DNA of 64,000 nt, taken from Meira nashicola. Its lineage: Eukaryota > Basidiomycota > Exobasidiomycetes > Exobasidiales > Brachybasidiaceae. The stretch lies in contig BCJU01000002.1 of the NCBI GenBank assembly GCA_001600355.1, positions 1,302,001-1,366,000 of the forward strand, given 5' to 3'. Both the position numbers and the translations under genes were made by a program. Below are positions 9,842-18,556 of this stretch, piece after piece. Numbering within the stretch: the stretch's first letter is position 1; the number at the start of each line of letters is the position of its first letter. The notes under the pieces were generated by a model. It saw nothing but the letters and a program-made list of their open reading frames with translations, was not told the DNA's origin and ran no database searches.

Positions 9842-11839
9842 CTAGTTAAACGTACCCATAATACGACCGATATTGCTATACATTATCGAATGAGAAAGTG
9901 GATGCCCGTAATTGCGATCAGGACCAACATCATCCCAACCGTGGCTGAAGAACCAAACTCTTCCTTTGATATATTTTCCAACCTTTCCCTCGCCACCACC
10001 AAGATCCACAAAAAATGCTTTGCTTTTCTCAGGTTTTCCATAATCCGGTTCTTGAACAGTAATGGTTCCAATCATCGTTTCCACTTCGAAGCTTCCTTCA
10101 AAAGCACGCGAATGAGTCACGTCGACCAAGCCTGTTATAGATGTTACGTTAGAATATAATTGAGTCTCTGAGTCCTGATCGATGTAATTGACTAAAGAGG
10201 TTCCCATTTGTGTGTAGGCTTCAACTTTTAGCTTTCTCCAAGACAACTTTTCTGTGAGCTCCTTCATAATATTATCCGCTTTGTCAGGGTCAATAATAGA
10301 GAGTAAACCACTTTTATGAATATACTTTTTGTAGGTATCTCTGTGTGCCACAACATCTACCCTTACATCCGCTGTTGTTGTTGAAGCCGAGAATGAATCA
10401 AGTGCGCTATATCTGCCACCCAACACACCATCTCTAGTTGTACAGAGCACCTTTTTTGCAACAGCAATTTGACTGACATTTAGACCTCCAGAGATAGTAT
10501 GTAGTTTAATTTCTTCGATTGCTACAACGCCTGAAATCCAAATAGGCCCGTTCAAGGTTAGCAAATCCACACGTGGGGCAGCAATAGTGAAAGGTAATAC
10601 TTCCGTGAAATAAATGTCACGGATTTGACCTGTTTCAACTCTCATGCTTACTGACTCATTCGCGAGCAACTTCATTCCAAGTGATATTCCTGCTATTCGG
10701 GCATTCGCTAAAATTCTTCCAAAAGTTACTCCAGGAATAGTTCCATCACGATAAGGCTGAGCAAAGCCTTCAAAGACAATTCGTAAATTGTCTGCAAATA
10801 GATCCAGGCCTGGAATAAATGAGGTTCCATCTCTTGCCAATCCATCTTTTGACCGGAATGTAGGATCAGGTAAAAGAACGTTGATTGTAAAAGAGAGAAA
10901 CTCATTACCTCTAATAGGTATGCCATAAGCATTGAGACTGACTCCTTCAGCTATATTCTTAGGGTCTTTATCGTCAATCACCCTATTCAATGTGACCAAA
11001 TCGAGAAGTTTTGAATGCGTGAATCGAGCTTGTACTACTACAGCTATCCGATCCAATCCAGGACCTCCATGTATAACGTTCCATTCTTTTTCCGTTATTT
11101 CATCCGCTGATCCTGTACGTAAAAGTCCGGTAAATGCGATACCATGGGCTCTCACGAATGACAAAGAAGCATTGGCCGGTAAAGAGAAGGATGTATTGCA
11201 CGTATACTGCTGTATATTTGGCGAGATCCATTCATCACGCGGTGCCTCTACGATGGGAGTCCAATGAGGTCCTTCAACGGGTGTACCATCTGTTGGCCAA
11301 GGCTCAATCTTTCCTTTACCGTTTCCATTATTTGTGAATAGATCAAAGAATAATAAAATCACAATTGCGATTAACAGAAGTGCTGCCATAAATCTACACG
11401 ACCTCCGATATTTTGAATTAAATCGTAATTTCTTTTTTAGTAAAATTTTTTGTCTTCTGGTAAGCAAAGGCATCGATTCAGCATCTGATTCTTCTTCTTC
11501 TGCATCTCGCTCGACATCATCTTCTCTAAATCGAGTGGATTGATTCCTTCTTCTTTCACGTCTTCTTTCTCTGTGTTGATCTCTGTTTTGTTGACGAAAG
11601 AGTTCTTCTTCCTGTATCCTTTCTCTCTCGGTTACATTAATTTCATCATTCCGTCTATTAGAGTTCCCAGGTCTAGCACTGGTAGAAGTGGACGATTCTC
11701 CTGCTGCTGTCTCTTCATACGCTGGAGGTGGCTGTTGCCATGCTGTGTCGTGTCTTGCAGCATATTCTTCTACATCTCGACGTGAGTTTCTCTCGGCTTC
11801 CTCCTCTGCTTCAATTCTTTTTGCATTGATGATGGCCAT
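9842..11839 (-). CDS. Single-pass membrane protein with large extracytoplasmic domain and PPxY motif
   Basis: Unrecognised protein of 665 aa. The start is the ATG at 11839; the frame is open further upstream only from a TTG. The N-terminal about 150 residues are highly charged (Glu/Arg) and contain a PPPAYEE motif, a candidate PPxY ligand for WW domains of Rsp5/Nedd4-type ubiquitin ligases. One transmembrane segment (MAALLLIAIVILLFFDLF) follows a basic stretch, giving type II topology. The remaining about 470 residues have beta-rich character and several N-glycosylation sequons, resembling fungal lumenal or vacuolar proteins of unknown function. The PPxY next to a single membrane span fits a ubiquitin-sorted membrane cargo or adaptor; that is inference. 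Confidence 0.75.
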   Translation of the reverse strand: MAIINAKRIEAEEEAERNSRRDVEEYAARHDTAWQQPPPAYEETAAGESSTSTSARPGNSNRRNDEINVTERERIQEEELFRQQNRDQHRERRRERRRNQSTRFREDDVERDAEEEESDAESMPLLTRRQKILLKKKLRFNSKYRRSCRFMAALLLIAIVILLFFDLFTNNGNGKGKIEPWPTDGTPVEGPHWTPIVEAPRDEWISPNIQQYTCNTSFSLPANASLSFVRAHGIAFTGLLRTGSADEITEKEWNVIHGGPGLDRIAVVVQARFTHSKLLDLVTLNRVIDDKDPKNIAEGVSLNAYGIPIRGNEFLSFTINVLLPDPTFRSKDGLARDGTSFIPGLDLFADNLRIVFEGFAQPYRDGTIPGVTFGRILANARIAGISLGMKLLANESVSMRVETGQIRDIYFTEVLPFTIAAPRVDLLTLNGPIWISGVVAIEEIKLHTISGGLNVSQIAVAKKVLCTTRDGVLGGRYSALDSFSASTTTADVRVDVVAHRDTYKKYIHKSGLLSIIDPDKADNIMKELTEKLSWRKLKVEAYTQMGTSLVNYIDQDSETQLYSNVTSITGLVDVTHSRAFEGSFEVETMIGTITVQEPDYGKPEKSKAFFVDLGGGEGKVGKYIKGRVWFFSHGWDDVGPDRNYGHPLSHSIMYSNIGRIMGTFN

Positions 11840-12707
11840 TATTCTTGATAAATTTTGCCTCTCCTTTCCTTTCCGTCTATCGACAGGCAAGGCGCTCCTT
11901 TTGGAGCAAATGAAACAAAATGATGGTGGGGTAATCCCAGGAACGTTGCCAATGGTACAAATTAATTTATGGCCCGTAGTGTATCAGTTCCTTTTGCCTG
12001 TAGACTATGCACCCTCACTGTCGACATGCGGAATTAGTGCACTTTATCTTTCTTTATCTATGTACGTAGGCTATATAGACCACAATCTACATTATCTGGG
12101 CGCTTGCTCTTTTTTATGTTTGAGCCACTATCCTTCGATTACATATGCACAATTAGGCTTAGTCACACGTGAATAGCTTATTGCCCAGTCTATAACTTAA
12201 ATCCTGACTTAAGCAGTTTGAGCACAGCGCGCGCACCCAGACGTACGCTCTGTTTTTATTTTTTCGTACACTTCAGCATTCATCGAGATCCCCTCTCCCA
12301 GGTTGAGCCAAAAGAGAGCCCAAGTTTAGAGATCATTGGGAGCCATCAAGAAAAGTACAGTAGAGAAATAAAAAAGCACGGGGCAAGCAAAAGATTAAAA
12401 AGCCAATCGAACTGTATTGCAGATAAAGACGTCAATAAAAGTAGACGTCTACTTTGCAATCCTAAAACGATCATCATACGAATTGGATGGGTGAATAAAG
12501 AGGTGGGGCGGATTCGTAAAAGCGGAATTCTCCGTCAGGCGGATCGCATAGGTGGGAGTATTGGTGGTGATTGAAAGCAAAGATTGGCTGATGGGATAGG
12601 AAGATGGAACGTTAGAGAAAAGTTGAACCGATTGAAGTATTCTAGCAACGGCATCAAACCTCAAATTCACTTCCAAATCACTTCACGCACCTGTAGAGTA
12701 ATTCACA
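11840..12707. other. Divergent intergenic region
   Basis: Upstream of the membrane-protein gene (minus) and the bromodomain gene (plus). No gene recognised. A 118-codon open frame at 12218-12574 is basic, lacks motifs and is judged spurious. Confidence 0.4.
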
Positions 12708-15700
12708 ATGACGAACATGAGCTCAACACCGATCAAAAGAGTAAAGCCAAAGCCTCTTCAAGAGGTTTTGACAAAGGTCTTACAACAATTGCAAAAGCGT
12801 GATCTATATCTCTTCTTTGCGCAACCTGTCAATTCTGCAGAAGTACCAAATTATTATACGATCATCAAAAGACCTATGGACTTTGGCACAATGCAAAAGA
12901 AGCTAGAAACAGGAGTTTATACGACTATAAACCTATTCAAAGAAGATATGCTTCTTGTCACTGGCAATGCACAATACTTTAATTCGATAGATGGACCGAG
13001 TGCAATCATCCATACTGAAGCGAGTAAATTGGCGGATTGGGGTTTAAAAGCTCTTGCGAAAGAAGAAACAGCAGTACAAGAATGGCTGGCAATTGCTGAA
13101 GCAGAAGCGGCAGCAGCAGCAGAGGCTGAGAAGGAAAGGATACGACAGTCGCAATCGCCTGCATCAAGTGCACCAAGAAATCGGATAAGTCTAAAGATAC
13201 GAAAAAGTTCTTCATTCAATACTACCCCTGGACCAAATACACCTAGATTGATGACGCCCTCGCGACTTCAGCACGAGATCAAGCCAGAATCAAATATGTC
13301 GAATGCAGCTTCTGAGAATGAAGCAGAAGAGATTGATGAGGATGGCAGTGATGAAGAGGAGGACGAGAGTGAAGACGATGATGACGAAGAAGACGACGAC
13401 GATGATGATGATGATGACGAAGACGACGATGATGACGACGATGACGATGGCACCAGTTCAAGGGCGCAGAGCGTTTCCGTGGATGACTCTGTCAGCAAAA
13501 AAAGCAAAGATACCGTGGGTGGAAAAAGGCGGCGACGGAAATCTGGTATACGGCGAAAGACAGCAAAAAGGAACAAGAAGCTTCTGAATCGGCAGAGTGC
13601 TATCGTGGCAATATTGGGTGTCTCTGGCGCAGCTTCCAAGGGGGAATCGTCAAAGATACAAAACGCAGCATCAGATTCGCAAGTGCAATTAGCACCTGTC
13701 AGTACGTCAAGTGGAGCAGTCGCAAGCCTTATTTCTCTATTCTATAGACGGGATGGGGCAATCGATCTAGAGGCTTTGACAGAGGATGAACGTCGGGCAG
13801 TTTTGAGACCTAGTGGTTCAGATTTTTGGCCAGATGTGCTCCTTCCATTCATCCAATCACTCGTGCCTCTCCATCCTGATATTTTACCTAATGCACAAAC
13901 GATCGAACGAAATATCAAAGATACGATGGATGGCTTCGCAGCTGCGTTAGTCGGCGTGCCACAATCTTGCTCTGCGTCGTATACATACGATTTGGAAGGC
14001 AGAACGCCAGAACAGAAAGAATTACCTTTTTCTGTTTCCAGCGGTTGGGTTTTCGAAGGTAAGGTTCCAAACATTCCAATGGCATGGCCTCGCCTACAAC
14101 AAAGCGAAGGCGGAGCGGAGAAAGACAAGGTCAAAGATGATGAAAAGGATGATTCTACACCTAAAGGTCGTGCTCCAAGGAAGGACAAAGAAAAAGAGAG
14201 AGATGATGAAGGTCTTGCTACATTGGATGATTGGACATGGCCAAGGGCTCATCTGGCACGATTACCGGATGCGCTTGATGTGGGTCTTTTTCCCGGATTG
14301 CTCCCAGTTGCATGGACATCGCACATCAACTCGCAGAAAGGTGGACCGACAAGATCGAGACTTCCTCCTCATCACTTGACACACGGCCAGTCATTTGAAA
14401 GTGCATTGCAAGACGAATTATCTTCGCTGCCACATAGAGTATTGTTACGTGGAAAGCCTGGAGTCATCTCTTTGGGTGCGACGCAACCATCTTCATCTCC
14501 TTTGGATGTTCTCGTTGCGTTCGAGCAAGCAGCTTCGCGCGATTGGAAGCCAAAAGCTGAAGATATAAAAAAGTTAGGAGCTCGAGGTTGTGATGTTTTA
14601 CGTGAGGCTGTCTATGGTGGACCATTGGGCGAAGCATATGCGAGCAGTGTGGAAGACTTTGTGATGGGCGCAGCACGATCTGCAGAAGAAAATTATGATG
14701 ATGATGAAGACTTGGACGATGAAGAGGTACAGCAGCCTCAAACCGATTCTGGACAAATAGCAGACCCAGCAAATCCATATCCTATCGGAAAGACGTCTAA
14801 ATCGTATTTCGATGAGAACGGGGAAATGTTTGATCCTGAGGCATATATTGGTATGGATTTAGTCCCTATAGAAGTGCGTAAAGAAGCTGGGATATCATCA
14901 AGTTCAAATATATCATCGATGCGGCAATCGCCACAAGCTGTTGATTCACCACGCGGGGTGAAGAGGAGAAGCCGTAGCTTATCTGCTTTTGCTCCATCTT
15001 TCAAGCGACAAGCGACAGAAGAATTGACGCAAGCAGATCAAAGCTTGGTCGGAGAAGCAGAGGAAAACTCAGAGCCTGATACTAAAGCTATTTGGGAGAA
15101 AGATGAACATGCAGCTTACATGCGTGGAACTGTACTGGACAAATCTCTCTACGATCATGTTCGCGAAAAGTACATAGCGCCTCTCACAAACGGGCAGATG
15201 GATACCCTGATGGAGATCAGCAGCCAATTACGAGGAAATAAAACAACATCTGATAACGATGCGGACCTTGACATGGCTGAGTTGCTGAAAAAGGTGGAAA
15301 ATGTGATGCCAAATCCACTGGTAAAGCAGGAAGACGACGAGGAAGATCCTATGATATTTGTTAATAGTCTCAGTCCCATTCCCAAGTTAGAGACAACAAA
15401 GGAATTAGTGGATAAGGACAGGATCGTCAATCTTGTACAACTGTTTATCAATGGAGACTATCATCGAGCCAGATTACAGATGCATGAACTGATTCGGGCT
15501 CAAGGTAATGCGATCGACATGGGCAATGTTGCACGTACAGAGATGGATATTCGTGATGCATTCTCGTTGGAAAGGAGTACACAACCACTACATGCTCAAT
15601 ATCTGCCTAATCCGTCAATGCCGATTGATCATGTTTTGGAAAGTTATGCTTCCGTATTGCAACTATTATCCACAGAATTGATCAAAACTGAAGGTAATTT

Positions 15701-15914
15701 GCAACCTCTTTATCAGGATATCGTGAATCGATTGCGAATAGCATACATCACCTTGGGCAGAAGGGCTCCAAAATTGCATTTGGTGCCTGGATCTTGGAAT
15801 AGATGGGTAGAATCGGCAAGGAAGTCTCAAGCTATGCAGGATGCACACCTTGCTGCATCAGCTGAAGCAGCAGCAGAAGAGGCAAAACGAAAGGAAGCAG
15901 AAGGGAAAGCTTGA
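12708..15914 (+). CDS. Bromodomain protein, BRD7/BRD9-like
   Basis: Chromatin reader of 1068 aa. The bromodomain lies at about residues 15-110 and closely follows the BRD7/BRD9 pattern: LQQLQKRDLYLFFAQPV, IIKRPMDFGTMQKKLE and the acetyl-lysine-binding Asn in NAQYFN. A coiled Ala/Glu segment, a basic patch and a long Asp/Glu tract (about 200-250) follow. Next is a Lys/Arg-rich nuclear-localisation region (GGKRRRRKSGIRRKTAKR), then a long less-conserved region. BRD7/BRD9 are subunits of SWI/SNF-type remodelling complexes, so membership of such a complex is likely but inferred. The C-terminus ends in an Ala/Glu helix. Single exon with a second in-frame ATG nine bases downstream. Confidence 0.85.
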   Translation: MTNMSSTPIKRVKPKPLQEVLTKVLQQLQKRDLYLFFAQPVNSAEVPNYYTIIKRPMDFGTMQKKLETGVYTTINLFKEDMLLVTGNAQYFNSIDGPSAIIHTEASKLADWGLKALAKEETAVQEWLAIAEAEAAAAAEAEKERIRQSQSPASSAPRNRISLKIRKSSSFNTTPGPNTPRLMTPSRLQHEIKPESNMSNAASENEAEEIDEDGSDEEEDESEDDDDEEDDDDDDDDDEDDDDDDDDDGTSSRAQSVSVDDSVSKKSKDTVGGKRRRRKSGIRRKTAKRNKKLLNRQSAIVAILGVSGAASKGESSKIQNAASDSQVQLAPVSTSSGAVASLISLFYRRDGAIDLEALTEDERRAVLRPSGSDFWPDVLLPFIQSLVPLHPDILPNAQTIERNIKDTMDGFAAALVGVPQSCSASYTYDLEGRTPEQKELPFSVSSGWVFEGKVPNIPMAWPRLQQSEGGAEKDKVKDDEKDDSTPKGRAPRKDKEKERDDEGLATLDDWTWPRAHLARLPDALDVGLFPGLLPVAWTSHINSQKGGPTRSRLPPHHLTHGQSFESALQDELSSLPHRVLLRGKPGVISLGATQPSSSPLDVLVAFEQAASRDWKPKAEDIKKLGARGCDVLREAVYGGPLGEAYASSVEDFVMGAARSAEENYDDDEDLDDEEVQQPQTDSGQIADPANPYPIGKTSKSYFDENGEMFDPEAYIGMDLVPIEVRKEAGISSSSNISSMRQSPQAVDSPRGVKRRSRSLSAFAPSFKRQATEELTQADQSLVGEAEENSEPDTKAIWEKDEHAAYMRGTVLDKSLYDHVREKYIAPLTNGQMDTLMEISSQLRGNKTTSDNDADLDMAELLKKVENVMPNPLVKQEDDEEDPMIFVNSLSPIPKLETTKELVDKDRIVNLVQLFINGDYHRARLQMHELIRAQGNAIDMGNVARTEMDIRDAFSLERSTQPLHAQYLPNPSMPIDHVLESYASVLQLLSTELIKTEGNLQPLYQDIVNRLRIAYITLGRRAPKLHLVPGSWNRWVESARKSQAMQDAHLAASAEAAAEEAKRKEAEGKA
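13371..13449 (+). repeat. GAY/GAR codon repeat encoding acidic tract
   Basis: Near-pure run of GAT, GAC and GAA codons inside the bromodomain gene, encoding about 25 Asp/Glu residues. Such tracts mutate by slippage and often bind histones. Confidence 0.8.
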
Positions 15915-16102
15915 AAAAACTATAGATGAGGAAGCTTGACAACTTCATACAATTGTACTTTTATTTTTACATAAACAAAATCGGCTTTCTACAACTCACA
16001 CATTCGCCAAAAGAATGGTTGGCACATACTGTACAAAAATAATGTTTATGTATATTCTATCGATGCATAATAATGTATAAAATGGAAAAATGTGTTTTAC
16101 TA

Positions 16103-17131
16103 CTAATTTGATCGTGTGACTGTGGCTTTAATTAGACCGGAAGGATGTTGACTTGGCAAAAAGACTTCAGCTTGATCTTCTTTAAGATTTTCCTCTTTTG
16201 CCCAGCTTAGATCGATTGGAATATAATGTCTATTGGGCATTTCGAGTTCAACACGTACGACGCTAGTTGAATCTTTATCGTTTAAGATTGCTTGACCGGT
16301 TTGATACATTGTTGCTTGAACGGAAGGAGACGAATGAGTTGCAAAAGTGGTCAAAATGTGAGAGATTGCATTTTGAGCGATTGTATCGAATGGAGGTAAA
16401 TCTTTTGTTGAAGTTGAAGGATTGAGTAAATCTTGCAAAGGTTTAGCGGGTAATTTGATATCATATTGACATTCTACACTTGTACTAAAGATCCTATCGT
16501 GAACTTCAGGTAAAGTTGTGTATTCGTCCCTCCAAAAGCCATAAAAAGCGCTTCCTGAACTTTTCAAAACGACAAGATCTCTCAAGCCAGATTGTAAAAC
16601 GTCAATTGAAGGTTGACCGTTTGCATCTCTTTTACCTATTGCACGTACATAACGTTTCTCATTTCCATCACGAATGAAACTGTGTGGATGTTGTTTTGAT
16701 TTATCAAAAGGAGAAGTACTTGTTAAACCGCTACTACTTGCTCTTCCATTTGGTCCATCGTTTAAAGTGATTCTAGTCCATTTTAATAAATCGATATCTA
16801 TATGAACGTTTTCGATATGTTTGTAAGTACGTAAAAAGTGTTCTGCAATCACTATTGCAAATGTTTCCGGAACGAGAATTTGATTACCAGGAGTACGTTT
16901 TGCTAATAAATTTAATGTATTTTTGATACTATCAGTTGCAACGACTGTACTATTATCAGCATGCGTATAAGAAGGTGCTAAAGATGAACCTGAAAGTAAA
17001 CATTGAACTTTGTATTCTACCAAATGATGAGAAGCGGAATCGTTTTGATCGCGTACTAGGCGTAAAATACGTACGTCATCCTTTCCATACGAATACGCGG
17101 AAAGTGTATGTTGCGGCTGTGAAGTAGACAT
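16103..17131 (-). CDS. Urate oxidase (uricase)
   Basis: Oxidises urate to 5-hydroxyisourate in purine catabolism; 342 aa, slightly longer than the usual about 300. Active-site residues known from the Aspergillus enzyme are visible: Lys in YGKDDVR (residue 17), Thr-Asp in VVATDSIKNT (66-67), Phe and Arg in the AFYGFWRDEYTTL...DRIFST segment, Gln in SVQATMYQ, and Asn/His in PNRHYIPIDLSW. Extra residues lie in the middle (about 135-160, Ser-rich). Most fungal uricases end in a peroxisomal PTS1 such as SKL; this one ends TRSN and is followed by three consecutive in-frame stops (TAG TAG TAA). Peroxisomal import by PTS1 is therefore not evident. Enzyme identity is firm, location open. Confidence 0.93.
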   Translation of the reverse strand: MSTSQPQHTLSAYSYGKDDVRILRLVRDQNDSASHHLVEYKVQCLLSGSSLAPSYTHADNSTVVATDSIKNTLNLLAKRTPGNQILVPETFAIVIAEHFLRTYKHIENVHIDIDLLKWTRITLNDGPNGRASSSGLTSTSPFDKSKQHPHSFIRDGNEKRYVRAIGKRDANGQPSIDVLQSGLRDLVVLKSSGSAFYGFWRDEYTTLPEVHDRIFSTSVECQYDIKLPAKPLQDLLNPSTSTKDLPPFDTIAQNAISHILTTFATHSSPSVQATMYQTGQAILNDKDSTSVVRVELEMPNRHYIPIDLSWAKEENLKEDQAEVFLPSQHPSGLIKATVTRSN

Positions 17132-18556
17132 TATTTTGTTTTGATTAAAAGAGATAGGATTGGATGACGGAAAGGATGAATAAAGATCCGTTCAAGATGG
17201 ATGTATGCGTCGGTTCTTATATCATTTTTTTACTCATAATCTTTATCGCTATCAATATCAAATACATTAATGCGCCGTCCGCCCCTAGAGCAGTGTTATA
17301 ACCTTATCTTGTCTTTAGGCATACTATAGATTTTGTTCCAGGAACCAACACAAACGCCTAAAAACACTGATTAAATGCCGTATTCCACTTGGAAACGGAA
17401 GGTATGAGTAAGAGTACGCGTTGATTTTTTTGAGTTTCGCTAACCCGGCCGTTTATCCGAAGTCTGACCGTTAGTCCACAATGGCCTTTTCCCAAGCAAA
17501 ATCTCGGAAGACGTCTCGGATAAGCGATATCGGGTTGCTCGGTCGAGAAGATGAGATTATACCTAAATCGTGTTTTATATAATCAAGATATCGTTATTGT
17601 GACTTCATTGTGCAATATTTGTTTCAAAAATAATAAGTATCCAATGAAATCCTTATCTACCTTTTGTATTAAGACAATATAGTACAATACAACAATCTTT
17701 TCATATATAGACGGATTGTGTTTAAAATGTTTGGCTTCCGAAGTGAGGACATTCAAAGTTTATAGTTCTGGTGATTTTCGAAAACCATGATATGGTTGTA
17801 TTTTTGTATTTTTGAATATCTTTTTAATCATTATAATATTATATTGTTTAATTCTCTGCAATATAAAAGAAAAACTTCCCCGGTCATTTTGAAAGATGCT
17901 AACAACCGCAGAATGCTCTTTAAAAACTTAAATTAAATAGGATTCCATTTCAATTTGCCGAAGAGGTAAAATCCAAAAAACGATAAATAACAAAATATGT
18001 TAATACCATTGTTATATAACTTCGTAATAAGACCAATGATAGTTAATAGCACTTAAACATGCTCTATCGCCAGAGAAATCGGAAAACACGTTCCTGCAAT
18101 AAGATCTATTAAAGACTGTTGAAATTCCGTACAAGATTTCATTTCGTAACGGCACCGTTTAAAAACAAAACATAAAATTTTGTGGCAAGAGCTGAAATTT
18201 CATACTCAGATAAAGATTCTTGCATGAGACTCTATAAGAATTAAATATCAGGATCAGAATAGTACATTGCACCAGAATTAAGTATGTTTACGTATCGATC
18301 ACTCCAATTAATGATGTGAGCATATAATTTTCTCTGGGCGCTTAGGACGGGCGACGCACGGGCAAATACGCTACGCCTGCGTGCTTGTGCGGAGCCACTT
18401 CCTTCTTCACATTCATCCCCGATCTATGCGTTCGAGTAGGCTTGCAAAATAAGCAAGACCTCTTTGTCGTCGTTGTCATGTTTTCCCTATAAATTTCGTT
18501 ACAAACTTTTACTTCGAATTTGGGTTGGAATCGGAATCGTAAATATTGAATCAAAC
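17132..18556. other. AT-rich intergenic island, 1.4 kb
   Basis: Divergent region between uricase and the MED25-like gene. Positions about 17560-18340 are clearly more AT-rich than the surroundings and contain no open frame of note. The stretch may be a decayed insertion, but no terminal repeats, target duplications or recognisable transposase or integrase motifs were seen. GC content rises sharply again from about 18340 in the promoter of the downstream gene. Confidence 0.4.
17216..17223 (-). promoter_or_regulatory. TATA-like element upstream of uricase
   Basis: GATATAAG on the minus strand, about 85 bp before the uricase ATG. Position and sequence fit a core promoter; not verified. Confidence 0.35.

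Noticed and set aside
12218..12574. 118-codon frame upstream of the bromodomain gene
   Set aside because: Featureless basic translation inside a promoter region.
13268..13639. Minus-strand frame encoding a poly-Ser protein
   Set aside because: Antisense shadow of the Asp/Glu codon repeat in the bromodomain gene.
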